Assembly (NCBI GenBank): GCA_900552105.1
Contig: URYH01000002.1
Coordinates: 15,497-79,496, forward strand
Length of the DNA stretch: 64,000 nt
Direction: 5' to 3'
DNA from: an uncultured Eubacteriales bacterium
GTDB taxonomy: Bacteria > Bacillota > Clostridia > Christensenellales > UBA1242
Positions 31,956-42,312 of the stretch are shown here, piece by piece. Below the pieces are notes generated by a model. The model did not search any database. It had not been told where the DNA came from and worked only from the letters and a program-made list of their open reading frames with translations. The first letter of the stretch is position 1; each line of letters starts with the position of its first letter. The translations under genes were made by a program, and so were the position numbers.

Positions 31956-32436
31956 TGAACACGATATTCTCCTCTTTGATATCAATATGTTTTTTGACCG
32001 TCTTTCTTATGATTTCATGAGTATTTATATGCTCAGTTTCCTCCGATATAACCAGTTCAAATAAATCGACAAAAACAGCCTCAATTTCCAGTTTTGAAGA
32101 AAAAATATTTGCCGACAAAAGAATCTTCACACCGTCAAGCCCCTGCTCTTTTAGTTCTTTTTCAATCTCGGCACTGATTGAGTCAAGCTTGTTTCGATTG
32201 AGTTGATAAATAAAATCTTCTTGAATGCCAATGTTGTCCCCCGCAATTATGCTATCAAAATCAACCCCGCTTTTGACAATTTTGGGCAGTGGTGCAACAA
32301 TAACAACAATAACAAAAAACGAGAAAATCGCTTTGATATACTTTCGCGTTTGCCCCTCAGGCAAAACGAGTTCCACCAACACCGAAAGAACACATATTCC
32401 CGCAATGGACAAAACCCACACTGAAAAACTGCTCAT
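31948..32436 (-). CDS. spoIIIAF: Stage III sporulation protein AF
   Basis: 162 residues: two N-terminal membrane helices (WVLSIAGICVLSVLVELVLP; YIKAIFSFFVIVVIVAPLPK) and a soluble C-terminal domain that is a RBM in Bacillus. The motif LPEGQTRKYIK between the helices is typical. Confidence 0.9.
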   Translation of the reverse strand: MSSFSVWVLSIAGICVLSVLVELVLPEGQTRKYIKAIFSFFVIVVIVAPLPKIVKSGVDFDSIIAGDNIGIQEDFIYQLNRNKLDSISAEIEKELKEQGLDGVKILLSANIFSSKLEIEAVFVDLFELVISEETEHINTHEIIRKTVKKHIDIKEENIVFNE

Positions 32437-32445
32437 GACTTCTCC

Positions 32446-33633
32446 TTAAATGAAATTCGCCGTTGCCATCAAAACACCAGCCGAAATGACATACATAAAA
32501 CTAACGCCCAAGATCATGACAACAAGCATGCTCATTGTTTTGCTCACTCCCCCAACAAAGTTTGCAATCTTTGAATCCGCAACCGGTTCAAGAATTGCAG
32601 CAGTAAGTTTGAGACACAAGATAAAAGCACAAATCTTGACAAGTGGCACAATGATTGTCGCGAAAAGCAATATCATGCCGCTCACTCCAACCGCATTTTT
32701 CACGAGCATAGAACTGGTTAGAATCACATCAAGCCCGTCCGAGAGATAACCACCAAGCACTGGCACATAACTTTTTATTGCAAACTTTGCCGTCCGAAAC
32801 GAAACTCCATCATGAGAATTTGCTGCAATTCCTTGAATTGATAAAAATGCCGTAAAAATTGTGAGAATAAATCCAATCGTATACTTGAAAAGTGAATTAA
32901 AAAACCCACTGAACTTGTTGAGTTTAACCGCATTCGTGAGATTTGATATGATTGAAAAAACAAAAGAGAAAATAAAAATCGGCATAACAAACTTTGTGAA
33001 AATTGCGATTATTCCACTTGTGAGAAGTGCAATGGTTGGTTGAAACAAAGACACCGAAACCGTCCCGCCAAGAGCGGTTATGAGTGTCAACAAAATGGGG
33101 AAGATTGCTTCCATTTGCGATTGCACCATAAGCATTGTTGAGGTCGTGAGTGACACCATTGAAGCAACCACTTTGATAACCAAAACAACAATCACCGAAA
33201 AGCAAACAAAGTGAACAATATCTCCCACACTTTTGCCCGACACCCCACTTTTTATGGCACAGATAAAGCCACATAAAATTCCAATCGCAACAATGGTCGT
33301 GAGAATTGGCAAAAACTCCAAAACATCTTCAAAAACAAGATTAATCAAAGCTGAAAAAATCGATGAGGCATCATTTGAATATTCGCCATTAATAATTTTT
33401 TCAACAACACCTCGAAAACTTGAGCCTCCAAAAAACTTGAAGTCATCGTCTTTTATGTTTTTGAGAATGTTTTCAAGTGCGGACATATCAAGGTCATCAA
33501 TTTGTCCGGAAACCTCTTCGCCAATTTCATCTTCAATCGTCTTATCCTCTTCAGCAAAGCAAGTCATTTTCACACCAAACATCATCAAGACGACCAAACA
33601 CACACCAATCAAAACAAACAATTTTTTTCTCAT
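32446..33633 (-). CDS. spoIIIAE: Stage III sporulation protein AE
   Basis: 395 residues with a signal peptide (LFVLIGVCLVVLMMFGVKM) and about eight membrane helices; LTTIVAIGILCGFICAIKSG and LSIQGIAANSHDGVSFRTAK fit the family. The polytopic core of the SpoIIIA feeding-tube complex. Coupled to spoIIIAD by a 4-nt overlap. Confidence 0.93.
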   Translation of the reverse strand: MRKKLFVLIGVCLVVLMMFGVKMTCFAEEDKTIEDEIGEEVSGQIDDLDMSALENILKNIKDDDFKFFGGSSFRGVVEKIINGEYSNDASSIFSALINLVFEDVLEFLPILTTIVAIGILCGFICAIKSGVSGKSVGDIVHFVCFSVIVVLVIKVVASMVSLTTSTMLMVQSQMEAIFPILLTLITALGGTVSVSLFQPTIALLTSGIIAIFTKFVMPIFIFSFVFSIISNLTNAVKLNKFSGFFNSLFKYTIGFILTIFTAFLSIQGIAANSHDGVSFRTAKFAIKSYVPVLGGYLSDGLDVILTSSMLVKNAVGVSGMILLFATIIVPLVKICAFILCLKLTAAILEPVADSKIANFVGGVSKTMSMLVVMILGVSFMYVISAGVLMATANFI

Positions 33634-34016
33634 GGCAACAACCCTATTATTATGTCAAGAATTGTCATGACGACTGGAAGCGACATCGACAAAATCACAA
33701 TCTTTCCCGCCAGCAGCATCTTGTCCGCAAGTCCCGAGGAGCCACTATCAATACACACATTTGAAGCAAATTCAGTCAAATATCCAATCCCAATAATTTT
33801 GAGCAAACAAACAAATAGATTGTTTGAAAGCCCGCTTTTTGTTGCAATTGTGGAAAACACATTCACAATATCAAGCAGCGTTGCAACAATCATAAAAACA
33901 ATAATCAGCCCGCCCGCAATTCCCACAAAAATGCTGAGTTCTGGCTTTATTTGTTTGACAACCACAACAAGAATGCTTGTTATTATCCCAATTCCCAAAA
34001 TCTTGAAAATATCCAC
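33630..34016 (-). CDS. spoIIIAD: Stage III sporulation protein AD
   Basis: 128 residues, about four membrane helices: FKILGIGIITSILVVVVKQI, then KPELSIFVGIAGGLIIVFMI and IIGIGYLTEFASNVCIDSGS. Similar to SpoIIIAC in its first half, as expected. Confidence 0.93.
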   Translation of the reverse strand: MDIFKILGIGIITSILVVVVKQIKPELSIFVGIAGGLIIVFMIVATLLDIVNVFSTIATKSGLSNNLFVCLLKIIGIGYLTEFASNVCIDSGSSGLADKMLLAGKIVILSMSLPVVMTILDIIIGLLP

Positions 34017-34023
34017 ACTCGCC

Positions 34024-34218
34024 TCACAAACTAAAAAGCGATTTTACAGTTTCAAAAAGATTGCTGATTAGGTTCACGACCATCAACAAAACAATAATAA
34101 GTCCCGCAAGAGTTGAAAGTGTTGCAATCTCTTCTTTGCCAGAATATTTTAGAATTTGATTGACAATGGCGGTGATTATTCCAACCGCCGCAATTTTGAA
34201 AATTATTTCAACTCCCAT
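34024..34218 (-). CDS. spoIIIAC: Stage III sporulation protein AC
   Basis: 64 residues: two membrane helices, IIFKIAAVGIITAIVNQILK and TLAGLIIVLLMVVNLISNLF, separated by YSGKEEIATL. Full length for the family. Confidence 0.93.
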   Translation of the reverse strand: MGVEIIFKIAAVGIITAIVNQILKYSGKEEIATLSTLAGLIIVLLMVVNLISNLFETVKSLFSL

Positions 34219-34226
34219 ATTCCCTC

Positions 34227-34721
34227 CTAAATTATTAGAATCGCCACCATGAGTCCAAGCAAAAATGAAATTTTCACACTCATTTTTCCATATTTATTTT
34301 TGTCCTGCTGACAAGTCGCAGAGAGTGGCGATATGATGATTTTGAAATCGTCAATAAGTTTTATTTCGTTGTCAGAGTCATGTCGCCCAAGCCTTGAAAA
34401 AAAATCAAATATAGTGGTTTTTTCCTCGTCTTTGAGAATCCAAATTCCACGAAAAAGCTGCTTGGTCGAAAATTCAACATCTTTGTTTTTGAGATATTCA
34501 CAAAAGTTTGAAGAAAGCTTTTTAAGATTTCCATCAAGGTCAATATTCTGAAAAATTGTCACCAAGTTTTTGCCAGAAAAATCAATGTCTGCCCGCAGTT
34601 TATCGCACAACAAAATCAAACCCGAAAAAAACTCATCTCTTTTTTTGTAGTAGTTTGAAACCCCACACCCAACATACAGAAAACCGCCAACAACAATAAT
34701 CACAAGAAGAATTTTTATCAT
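34227..34721 (-). CDS. spoIIIAB: Stage III sporulation protein AB
   Basis: 164 residues: N-terminal membrane helix, GVSNYYKKRDEFFSGLILLC, a helical cytosolic domain related to the GspF fold, and a C-terminal helix (ISFLLGLMVAILII). Second gene of the operon. Confidence 0.92.
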   Translation of the reverse strand: MIKILLVIIVVGGFLYVGCGVSNYYKKRDEFFSGLILLCDKLRADIDFSGKNLVTIFQNIDLDGNLKKLSSNFCEYLKNKDVEFSTKQLFRGIWILKDEEKTTIFDFFSRLGRHDSDNEIKLIDDFKIIISPLSATCQQDKNKYGKMSVKISFLLGLMVAILII

Positions 34722-34728
34722 AGAAACC

Positions 34729-35652
34729 TCATGAAAAATGACTTATACGCCTAAAATTTTCATCATAAATCCCCTCACACGTTCCAGGACCTTTTCTGTT
34801 GGAAAGAACAACAAATCTCTCAAAATATTTGTTTTCGACCAGTGGAGAAAAATCTTTTTTTCGTTTGAGCATTTCAATGCTGTCAGCATGAATTGACGAC
34901 ACAACTCCAACCCCGGAATTAATTGCACGAATCACCGCTTCAACATCATCACCTCCCGCAAGTTCATCTGTGACAATGAGGTTTGGCGAAAGCACTCTCA
35001 CCCCATGATCAATCGCTCTCATTTTTGACGAAAAAGAAATGATGTCAGAAAAGTTTCCAATGTCAAACGCTTGTCCTTTGTCACTCATGCAAGCAATCTC
35101 ACCACGTTCGTCAACAACAAGCACATTAAGACAATAATTCTTGTTTGAAAGTTGCTTGAGAAAATCTCGAAGAAAAGTTGTTTTGCCGCACCCTGGTGGC
35201 GACAAAACAAGCGTGTTTTTAATTCCACCAGAAGTCACAATGTCCGAAAATGCATCAAGACAACAACCCCTGATTTCATGAGGGATTCTGATGTTTAAAG
35301 ATGAAAAATCACGAATGGTTTTGATTTGATTATTTTCCATAACAATTGTTCCAGCAAGCCCAACGCGAACCCCATTTGCCGACATAACAAAACCCAGTTT
35401 GATTTGCTCATTAACGGAATAAATTGAACATTCACTCGCGCGATAAACAATGTCTTCAATCATTGTTTTTGATGCGACAACTGCATGATTCACATTATTC
35501 GTCAAACCATTTTCTGCCAAAAAAAATGCTTGACCGTTCATGAAAACAACAACGGGCTTGTCCATTCGAAAACGAATTTCGTTTAGAGTCGAATAGTTGA
35601 TTTTTGTTTCAAAAACATCAACAAGTTTTGTTGGAAGAATATCTCTGAGCAT
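34729..35652 (-). CDS. spoIIIAA: Stage III sporulation protein AA (ATPase)
   Basis: 307 residues, secretion-ATPase type. Walker A LVLSPPGCGKTTFLRDFLKQ near residue 148; Asp-box LIVTDELAGGDDVEAVIRAI near 222; the N-terminal ring domain has NEIRFRMDKPVVVF. It powers the mother-cell to forespore channel. First gene of spoIIIAA-AH. Its ribosome site is inside an inverted repeat (35656-35689). Confidence 0.95.
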   Translation of the reverse strand: MLRDILPTKLVDVFETKINYSTLNEIRFRMDKPVVVFMNGQAFFLAENGLTNNVNHAVVASKTMIEDIVYRASECSIYSVNEQIKLGFVMSANGVRVGLAGTIVMENNQIKTIRDFSSLNIRIPHEIRGCCLDAFSDIVTSGGIKNTLVLSPPGCGKTTFLRDFLKQLSNKNYCLNVLVVDERGEIACMSDKGQAFDIGNFSDIISFSSKMRAIDHGVRVLSPNLIVTDELAGGDDVEAVIRAINSGVGVVSSIHADSIEMLKRKKDFSPLVENKYFERFVVLSNRKGPGTCEGIYDENFRRISHFS

Positions 35653-35655
35653 TGT

Positions 35656-35689
35656 CCACCTCTTGAAATATCCTATTTTTTTGAGGTGG
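35656..35689 (-). promoter_or_regulatory. Hairpin enclosing the spoIIIAA ribosome-binding site
   Basis: On the minus strand CCACCTC (35689-35683) is the exact complement of GAGGTGG (35662-35656), which ends 3 nt before the ATG. With a 20-nt A/T-rich loop it could close the Shine-Dalgarno sequence. Confidence 0.5.
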
Positions 35690-35710
35690 CGGTTATCACG
35701 AAAAATTCAA

Positions 35711-35745
35711 CAAAAAAAGAAGATGCAACAAAACATCTTCTTTTT
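35711..35745 (-). terminator. Terminator after efp
   Basis: Perfect 10-bp stem AAAGAAGATG/CATCTTCTTT (35716-35743) with T-run on the minus strand, between efp (stop 35758) and spoIIIAA. Confidence 0.85.
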
Positions 35746-35757
35746 CGACAATCAAAT

Positions 35758-36318
35758 TTATTTAACTCTTTCCATATAGGTTCCAGTTCTTGTGTCAACT
35801 CTGATTTTGTCGCCAAGGTTAACAAACAAAGGAACTTGGATTGAATAGCCTGTTTCCAAAACTGCTGGCTTGTTGCCTGCTTTTGATGTGTCACCTTGAA
35901 CACCTGGTTCACACTCTGTGACTGTGAGTTCAACAAAGTTTGGTGGAACAACACTGAAAGCTTCGCCTTTGTAGAATTGGATTGTTGCTGTCATGTTCTC
36001 TGTGATGAATTGCAAAGCATCTTCAACTTGGTCATGGTTAAGTGGAATTTGTTCATATGTTTCCATATCCATAAAGTAATAAATTCCGCCATCTGAATAA
36101 AGATATTGCATTTCTTTCTTTTCGATAACTGCAACTTGGAATTTGTCTGAAGGGTTGAAAGTTCTTTCAATCACTTGTCCTGTGACAACGTTTTTGATTT
36201 TTGCTCTTACAAATGGAGAACCTTTTCCTGGTTTGACATGCAAAAAGTCAACAACCAAATAAACGTTTCCATCAAGTTCAAAAGTTACGCCTTTTCTAAA
36301 ATCTCCTGCTGTAATCAT
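35758..36318 (-). CDS. efp: Elongation factor P
   Basis: 186 residues, three beta-barrel domains. The loop [13 protein letters not shown] carries the Lys that is modified in some bacteria; [16 protein letters not shown] and [20 protein letters not shown] with TGTYMERVK complete the pattern. Rescues ribosomes stalled at polyproline. Confidence 0.96.
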   Translation of the reverse strand: MITAGDFRKGVTFELDGNVYLVVDFLHVKPGKGSPFVRAKIKNVVTGQVIERTFNPSDKFQVAVIEKKEMQYLYSDGGIYYFMDMETYEQIPLNHDQVEDALQFITENMTATIQFYKGEAFSVVPPNFVELTVTECEPGVQGDTSKAGNKPAVLETGYSIQVPLFVNLGDKIRVDTRTGTYMERVK

Positions 36319-36383
36319 GTTAATTTCTCCTTTATACCTCTATTTATTATACAAATTAAACTTCATTTGTCTAGTATTTTTTG

Positions 36384-37244
36384 TCACAAAATTTGTGTAC
36401 TGTCATAAATTCCTTTCATAATGCGTGCATCTTCACTCATTTTTGTTGCCGACTCGCAAATGATGTGTGGATGCAAATTAAGTTTTTTGAGAGCATGAGC
36501 AAGCGGTTCAAATTCTGGTCCATAAAAATGGTCATCAAAATCCAAATGTTTGATCTCACCCTTTTCAGAAAACATAATTTTTGAAAAATGAATGTGGCAA
36601 TTATCAACTTTTTCATAGCCAAGTTTGCCTATCGCATAAGACAAAATTCTTTCAAAATCTTCGCTTGACTTCAAACCTCCTTGCTCAATGCAATTAATGT
36701 GTCCAAAATCAAAACAAGGAATGAGCATATCGTCAATTTCACACAAATCAATAATCTCCTCATAAGTCCCAATTTGTGTGTATTTTCCCATGGTTTCAAT
36801 GCACATCTTGCAATCGCCAAACCCGTTTGTTTTAAGCATTTCAACACATTTTGGAATTCTTCGTCGAACCAACGCAAGTGCTTCCTCACGTGTCAATTTT
36901 CCATTTGTTCCAATATGCACAACAACATGCTTTCCGCCAAAATGTCGCAGGTATTCAAAACTGGTCAGAACATATTTCAGCGACTTTTCAAACATTTCGT
37001 CACTTGGATTTGCAAAATTAATGTAATATGGCGCATGAACACTGATAAGCACGGCGTTTTCATTTCCCGCCTTTCCCAAAAGTTCAGCCTTGTCAAATCC
37101 CATTGTAAATCCTCTGCCAAACGAGTATTCATAAGCATTTAGTCCAATGCTTTTTAACCATTTTGGTGCATCAACACTCGACTTAAACCCCGCATCATAA
37201 AATGCCGCACCATTTCCAGAAGGTCCAAACCTTGTTTCTTCCAT
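36384..37244 (-). CDS. Endonuclease IV-like TIM-barrel protein
   Basis: 286 residues from ATG at 37244 (GGAGG 5 nt upstream). Pattern of AP endonuclease family 2: FGPSGNGAAFYDAG, LISVHAPYYINFANPSDEMF, KHVVVHIGTNGKL, CIETMGKYTQIGTYEEIIDL, PCFDFGHINCIEQGG, NCHIHFSKIMF. The His, Glu and Asp metal ligands are visible. It may repair abasic sites, but it is diverged from Nfo and could act on another substrate. Last gene of the rimP-nusA-infB-truB operon. Confidence 0.75.
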   Translation of the reverse strand: MEETRFGPSGNGAAFYDAGFKSSVDAPKWLKSIGLNAYEYSFGRGFTMGFDKAELLGKAGNENAVLISVHAPYYINFANPSDEMFEKSLKYVLTSFEYLRHFGGKHVVVHIGTNGKLTREEALALVRRRIPKCVEMLKTNGFGDCKMCIETMGKYTQIGTYEEIIDLCEIDDMLIPCFDFGHINCIEQGGLKSSEDFERILSYAIGKLGYEKVDNCHIHFSKIMFSEKGEIKHLDFDDHFYGPEFEPLAHALKKLNLHPHIICESATKMSEDARIMKGIYDSTQIL

Positions 37245-37245
37245 T

Positions 37246-38097
37246 CTATCCTCCAAAAAAGTTTCTTACAATTTTGTAATATCCGTTTTCAATTTTTGCA
37301 ACGCCCCAAAACTCTTCGCCACAAAACAACTTGAAATTTCCGTCAACACTCTCACTTGCCAAGACTTTTATTCCATTTTTGAGATTTGGCAAAAATTTTT
37401 CAGATATAAAAACACTCGGCAAGTCAATGAAATCTTGTGCAACAATAAGTTTTGTGTCCGCATTGATTTCACTCAAAACCAAAGCATCTTTCAAATCTTT
37501 TCCACAACATTTTGTGCGACTTATTGCACACATTGTGCCATATGTTGAGAGTTTGTCTGCAAAGTCACGACACAATGCTCTGATATAAGTCCCCTCTGAA
37601 CACTCAATTTCAAATAAGAATGTGTTTTTTTCAAGTGGCGCAACAAGTTCAAATCGACTGATTGTTATATGCCTTGGAGAAAGTTTGACAACACCACCTG
37701 CACGTGCAATTTCATATGCTTTTTTGCCATTAATTTTTTTTGACGAAAACTGTGGCGGAATTTGGTCGAACTCACCAACAAACTCATTCAATGATGTTTT
37801 TATTTCTTCGACAGACACAACCTTGTCGTTTTTCGCAACAATTTTCCCTTCGCTATCCAATGTGTCAGTTGAAACGCCAAACTTGAACACTGCTCGATAT
37901 GTTTTTGTTTTGTTTGATGACATGTCAAAAAGTCTTGTCGCCCTTCCACAGAGAACTGGCAAAAGCCCGCAACCCATTGGGTCGAGCGTGCCCATATGCC
38001 CCACCTTTTTCTCTCCAATTATTTTACCAACTTTTCGAACAAGTGTATTTGAGGTCATGCCAGTTGGTTTGTTGACCAAGATTACTCCGTTTGGCAT
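37246..38097 (-). CDS. truB: tRNA pseudouridine(55) synthase TruB
   Basis: 283 residues from ATG at 38097 with AAAGGAG upstream. N-terminus GVILVNKPTGMTSNTLVRKV, catalytic GHMGTLDPMGCGLLPVLCGR (Asp nucleophile), KTYRAVFKFGVSTDTLDSEG and CSEGTYIRALCRDFADKLST. Makes the T-loop pseudouridine. The ribF gene that usually follows is absent; an endonuclease IV-like gene takes its place. Confidence 0.95.
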   Translation of the reverse strand: MPNGVILVNKPTGMTSNTLVRKVGKIIGEKKVGHMGTLDPMGCGLLPVLCGRATRLFDMSSNKTKTYRAVFKFGVSTDTLDSEGKIVAKNDKVVSVEEIKTSLNEFVGEFDQIPPQFSSKKINGKKAYEIARAGGVVKLSPRHITISRFELVAPLEKNTFLFEIECSEGTYIRALCRDFADKLSTYGTMCAISRTKCCGKDLKDALVLSEINADTKLIVAQDFIDLPSVFISEKFLPNLKNGIKVLASESVDGNFKLFCGEEFWGVAKIENGYYKIVRNFFGG

Positions 38098-39062
38098 AAC
38101 ATCTCCTTTTGACAGCAAGCCAGAGTTTTTGCAACGACCTCTTCCATGCTGCTTGCTTCACATTTAAAACCAGAAGCAACAACATGACCTCCTCCTCCAA
38201 ATTCAGCCGCAATTTTATTGCAAGCAACACCTTCCACACTTCGCAATGAAGCAGAAAAAATGTGTGGTTGAATTTCATATATAACAAATGATAAATCAAC
38301 ACCCATGATATTTCTCAAAGTATTTGCGTGCCCATTCATATCTTCTTTTGTTGCCCCAATTCTTTGTATAACTTCATTTCCCACAAATGAATAGGCAATT
38401 TTTTCATCAATCAAAAGAACCATATTTTTATAGAATTCTTTTGAAATCTCAACTTCTTTTACTGATGTTTGAGCAAATGCATATTCTTCAAGTTTATTTA
38501 AGTCTGCACCTTTTTCCATGAGCAGTGAAATGATGTCAACTGTTCTTTTGCGTGTGTTTGAATTTTGCAAGCTACATGTGTCAGTCAAAATTCCAAACAG
38601 CAAAGAATTTGCGATATCCTTTGTTATTTCATTGTGACATTCAAGCAACACTTCTGTGAGAAGTTCACAAGCAGAAGAAGTCAAAGGATTAACAACATCA
38701 AATTCGGAATAAATTTCCCCGTATGGGTGATGGTCAATTCTGATTATTTGTTTACAACTTTTTGTCTGTTCACAAATTTTATCTCCTGGACGCTTTGCAT
38801 CGGAGCAATCAATAATCACACCAAAATCAAAAGTTTTCGTCAAATCAACTTGTGACTGATAGTTTGCTGCGCATGAGACCCACTTCATATTGAAAGGAAC
38901 TGGGTCTTGCGAAAATAGTGTTACATTTTTGTTTTTATTCTTTAGATATAAATAAAGAGCAGAAGATGACCCAATCGCATCTCCGTCTGGATATTCGTGA
39001 ATGAATATTGCAATGCTTTGTGCCTTCAACAGCTCTTTAATCAATTTCTTATATTTTCTCAT
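38082..39062 (-). CDS. nrnA: Bifunctional oligoribonuclease/pAp phosphatase NrnA
   Basis: 326 residues, DHH-DHHA1 family. Motifs YPDGDAIGSSSALYLYLK, VIIDCSDAKRPGDK, IRIDHHPYGEIYSEFDVVNP, SLLFGILTDTC, and the DHHA1 GGGGHVVASGFKCE. Degrades short RNA and dephosphorylates pAp with manganese. It overlaps truB by 16 nt. Confidence 0.93.
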   Translation of the reverse strand: MRKYKKLIKELLKAQSIAIFIHEYPDGDAIGSSSALYLYLKNKNKNVTLFSQDPVPFNMKWVSCAANYQSQVDLTKTFDFGVIIDCSDAKRPGDKICEQTKSCKQIIRIDHHPYGEIYSEFDVVNPLTSSACELLTEVLLECHNEITKDIANSLLFGILTDTCSLQNSNTRKRTVDIISLLMEKGADLNKLEEYAFAQTSVKEVEISKEFYKNMVLLIDEKIAYSFVGNEVIQRIGATKEDMNGHANTLRNIMGVDLSFVIYEIQPHIFSASLRSVEGVACNKIAAEFGGGGHVVASGFKCEASSMEEVVAKTLACCQKEMLCQTE

Positions 39063-39422
39063 TTAATCCTCGTCTGGAATGTTCAAAGTTTTTAAGATGT
39101 CTTCAATTCTTTGTGTATGGCTGACGCCAGTGTCAAGAACAAACTTGATTTGAGGAACAACGCGAAGTTTGAGTTTTGACGCAATCTCTTTTTTCAAAAA
39201 GCCAGTGGCTTTGATTAGTTTTGAAAAAATTTGGTCACGTTTTGCATCGTCCTTTTCAAGAATTGAAACTGACACTTTGCAAAACTCGCAATTTGGCGCA
39301 GTTTCCGCACTCATAAAAGTTATGAGTGTGTGAAAGTTTGGGTCATTAAGCTTGAGCAGACCTTCCGAAAGAACTTTTAATATTTGAGCGTTGAGTCGCT
39401 CAACTCTTGTGTTATTTGCCAC
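39063..39422 (-). CDS. rbfA: Ribosome-binding factor A
   Basis: 119 residues, KH-like: RVERLNAQILKVLSEGLLKL, FCKVSVSILEKDDAKRDQIF, LRVVPQIKFVLDTGVSHTQR, IEDILKTL. Needed for 16S 5'-end maturation. It lies 3 nt after infB. Confidence 0.94.
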   Translation of the reverse strand: MANNTRVERLNAQILKVLSEGLLKLNDPNFHTLITFMSAETAPNCEFCKVSVSILEKDDAKRDQIFSKLIKATGFLKKEIASKLKLRVVPQIKFVLDTGVSHTQRIEDILKTLNIPDED

Positions 39423-39425
39423 AAA

Positions 39426-42011
39426 TCACCTCTTTATTTGTTCTTTAACAAAGATTTCAAGTCTGTCACCTTCTTTGAGTGAGAAGTTGTCTTTTAGTTT
39501 AATTCCGCACTCATAACCATAATTAACTTCGGCTTTGTCGTCTTTTTGAATTTTCAAACTTTCAATTGTTGAACTTCCAATTTCTTCGTCACCACGAGTG
39601 ATTCGAACGCCAGCATGTCGAACTGCTTTTCCGTCTGTGATATATGAGCCGACAACTTGACCAACACCAGTGAGTTTGAACACCATACGAACTTCTGCGT
39701 GTCCAACAACCTTTTCCTCATATTTTGGTGTGAGCATGCCATTGATTGCAGCTGTGAGGTCGTCAACAGCTTGATAAATGATGTCGTAATCTTTGATTTC
39801 AATCTTCATTTGTTCAGCAAGTTGTTTTGCTTTTGGTTGCGTCTTGACATTAAATGCAATAATAACAGCTCTTGATGCACTTGCAAGCAAAACATCGCTT
39901 TCTGTGACAGCACCAGCTCCCGCGTGGAGACAAACAACTTTTGCTTCTTCGTTTTCAATTTCAGTGAGTGTTTGTCGAAGCGCTTCAACAGAACCTTGAA
40001 CATCGGCCTTGATAATGATATTGAGGTTCTTGAGTTTGCCCTCATTAACTTTGTTCATGAAGTCGTCAAGTGTCACGCCACTTGTTGCACTTGCCCTTTC
40101 AAGTTTAATTTTGTCTTTACGTTCTTCAATAACTTTCTTTGAGAACTTTTCATCAATAACAATTGCCATATCGCCTGAATTTGGCACTTCGTCAAATCCA
40201 AGAACAGAAACTGGGCAAGATGGACCAGCAGATTTAACAAGCCTGCCATTTTCGTCATACATTGCTCTAACCTTGCCAAACGTGAGTCCACAAACAAATG
40301 TATCTCCCGTTTTGAGTGTTCCATTTTGAACAAGAATTGTTGCGATTGGTCCCTTGTTCTTGTCGAGCGACGCTTCAAGCACAACACCAGTTGCCAAGCG
40401 GTCTGGATTTGCTTTGAGTTCTTGCATTTCCGCAACCAACAAAATCATGCCAAGAAGGTCATCAATTCCTTGTTTGGTCTTTGCTGAGACTGGAACAATA
40501 ATCGCATCTCCGCCCCATTCTTCTGGCAAAACATTATGTTCAGCGAGTTGTTGTTTAACTCTGTCGATATTTGCTTCAGGTTTATCAATTTTGTTGACAG
40601 CAACAATCATTGGAACGCCTGCTGCTTGAATGTGATTGATTGCTTCAATGGTTTGAGGCATTATTCCGTCATCTGCTGCAACAACCAAGATTGCGATATC
40701 TGTCGCCTTTGCACCCCTTGCTCTCATTGCAGTGAAAGCAGCATGTCCTGGGGTGTCAATAAATGTGATTTTTTCACCATTTTTTGTCACTTGATAAGCA
40801 CCAATATGTTGTGTGATTCCACCCGCTTCGCCACTCACAACAGAAGAATTTCTGATGCAGTCAAGAAGCGAAGTTTTGCCGTGGTCAACGTGTCCCATAA
40901 CTGTGACAATTGGTGGGCGTTTGACAGCGTTTTCGTCAGTTTTTTCGTTTGCAACTTCTGTCAATTTTTCTTCATATGTCTTTTCAATTTTCTTTTCAAG
41001 TGTGACGCCAAGTTCACCTGCAACAAGTTCAGCAACATCATATGTGATTGTGCTGTTGATGCTTGCCATGATTCCGAGCATCATAAGTTTTTTGATAATT
41101 TCATTAACTGGTCGTCCAGTTTTTTCTGAAAGGTATTTAACTGTGAATTCTTCAGAAGTAATAACCGCATTTTCAATGGCTTGCGCAACAAATGTTTGTT
41201 CTTTTTTCTTTGTTTTCACAAGTTTTCGTGAGCCCATTGTTGTTTCACTAAATCCGTCATCATCTTCAATAATAATGTTGTTGCGTTGTTGTGCTTTTTT
41301 CACAAAAGAACGATTTTTTTCTTCAACATTATTTTTGTTTTTGTTCTTATTTTGGAAAGTTTTGTTTTGTGTTGGAAGTTCAAACATTGGAGCTTCATTA
41401 AAAGACTTGAAGTTGTTTCCCTTGCTTGCAGCGAATGTCGTTTTTGCTCCACCCGGTCTTTGTCCATCGCGTGGTTGGAATGGCCTTTGCCCGTTTTGTG
41501 GCCTTTGCCCAAATTGCCCTGGTGTGCGTTGTCCAAATTGCCCGTTTTGTGGCCTGTTTGGGTTATTTCTATCAAATTGAGATCTGTTTCCACCCTGTGG
41601 TCTTTGTCCGTTTTGACCAAATTGTCTTTTTTCAGTAAATGGTCTTTGGGTGCCACTTTTTTGAGAAAGATCTTGACGATTATTTTGAGAAAAACTCTTT
41701 TCTCTTGTGGAAGGTCGTTCTTGAAGGTTTTTGTTTTGAACTGGTGGTTTTTCTTCTTGCACTTCAACCTTTGTCGCAACTGTTTCTTGAGATTTTGTTG
41801 ACAAAACAACATCAACTTCTTTTTGTGATTGAACTTGAGTCGCCTTGGTTTTCTTTGCATCAGAAACTTGCTTTGCAAGTTGTTCAGCAATATGTCTCGT
41901 GTTTCTTAAATCGCGTAAAACATTCTGAATTGCACCACCCACTTGCAATCCATGAATTGATTTAAGATTTTGATAACCTTCTTTTTGAGTGTTTTTTTCG
42001 TTTTCTGTCAA
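39426..42011 (-). CDS. infB: Translation initiation factor IF-2
   Basis: 861 residues. The first 270 are low complexity, rich in Gln, Asn, Arg and Pro ([20 protein letters not shown]), followed by the IF2-N domain ([20 protein letters not shown]). G domain: [46 protein letters not shown]. Domains II-IV end in [20 protein letters not shown]. Delivers fMet-tRNA to the 30S subunit. The [13 protein letters not shown] repeats are longer than in Bacillus. Confidence 0.97.
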   Translation of the reverse strand: MTENEKNTQKEGYQNLKSIHGLQVGGAIQNVLRDLRNTRHIAEQLAKQVSDAKKTKATQVQSQKEVDVVLSTKSQETVATKVEVQEEKPPVQNKNLQERPSTREKSFSQNNRQDLSQKSGTQRPFTEKRQFGQNGQRPQGGNRSQFDRNNPNRPQNGQFGQRTPGQFGQRPQNGQRPFQPRDGQRPGGAKTTFAASKGNNFKSFNEAPMFELPTQNKTFQNKNKNKNNVEEKNRSFVKKAQQRNNIIIEDDDGFSETTMGSRKLVKTKKKEQTFVAQAIENAVITSEEFTVKYLSEKTGRPVNEIIKKLMMLGIMASINSTITYDVAELVAGELGVTLEKKIEKTYEEKLTEVANEKTDENAVKRPPIVTVMGHVDHGKTSLLDCIRNSSVVSGEAGGITQHIGAYQVTKNGEKITFIDTPGHAAFTAMRARGAKATDIAILVVAADDGIMPQTIEAINHIQAAGVPMIVAVNKIDKPEANIDRVKQQLAEHNVLPEEWGGDAIIVPVSAKTKQGIDDLLGMILLVAEMQELKANPDRLATGVVLEASLDKNKGPIATILVQNGTLKTGDTFVCGLTFGKVRAMYDENGRLVKSAGPSCPVSVLGFDEVPNSGDMAIVIDEKFSKKVIEERKDKIKLERASATSGVTLDDFMNKVNEGKLKNLNIIIKADVQGSVEALRQTLTEIENEEAKVVCLHAGAGAVTESDVLLASASRAVIIAFNVKTQPKAKQLAEQMKIEIKDYDIIYQAVDDLTAAINGMLTPKYEEKVVGHAEVRMVFKLTGVGQVVGSYITDGKAVRHAGVRITRGDEEIGSSTIESLKIQKDDKAEVNYGYECGIKLKDNFSLKEGDRLEIFVKEQIKR

Positions 42012-42021
42012 AATTTTTCTC

Positions 42022-42312
42022 CTAATTTATATTTTGTATAACCATGTCAGCAAACCCTTTGTTTTTTAGGGCAACAATCTGACAATTGTTAATGTTGAGA
42101 ATTCCCGCAAGATCAATATCTAGAGCCACAACTTCACATTCTGTTCTTTCTTTTTGCTTCTGTGCAACAGCACAAGCAGTTTTTCCAGCAGTCTTGTTCA
42201 AGATGATGAGATACAACTTTTTGTTGTATTTTTTTAGGTTGTCAGTGCCGATTATCAAGTTGTTTGATTTTCTTGCAAGATTGAGGTATCCCGCGATTTT
42301 AATACTGTCCAC
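42022..42312 (-). CDS. ylxQ: L7Ae-family ribosomal protein YlxQ
   Basis: About 96 residues from a GTG start at 42312 (SIKIAGYLNLARKSNNLIIG). The L7Ae fold shows LYLIILNKTAGKTACAVAQK and QIVALKNKGFADMVIQNI. The start is inferred: no ATG lies near the family start, and the frame runs back into ylxR. It overlaps ylxR by 14 nt. Confidence 0.82.
   Translation of the reverse strand: MDSIKIAGYLNLARKSNNLIIGTDNLKKYNKKLYLIILNKTAGKTACAVAQKQKERTECEVVALDIDLAGILNINNCQIVALKNKGFADMVIQNIN

Noticed and set aside
40813..41580. 255-residue plus-strand frame
   Set aside because: Shadow of infB; Cys/Phe-rich composition is that of antisense translation.
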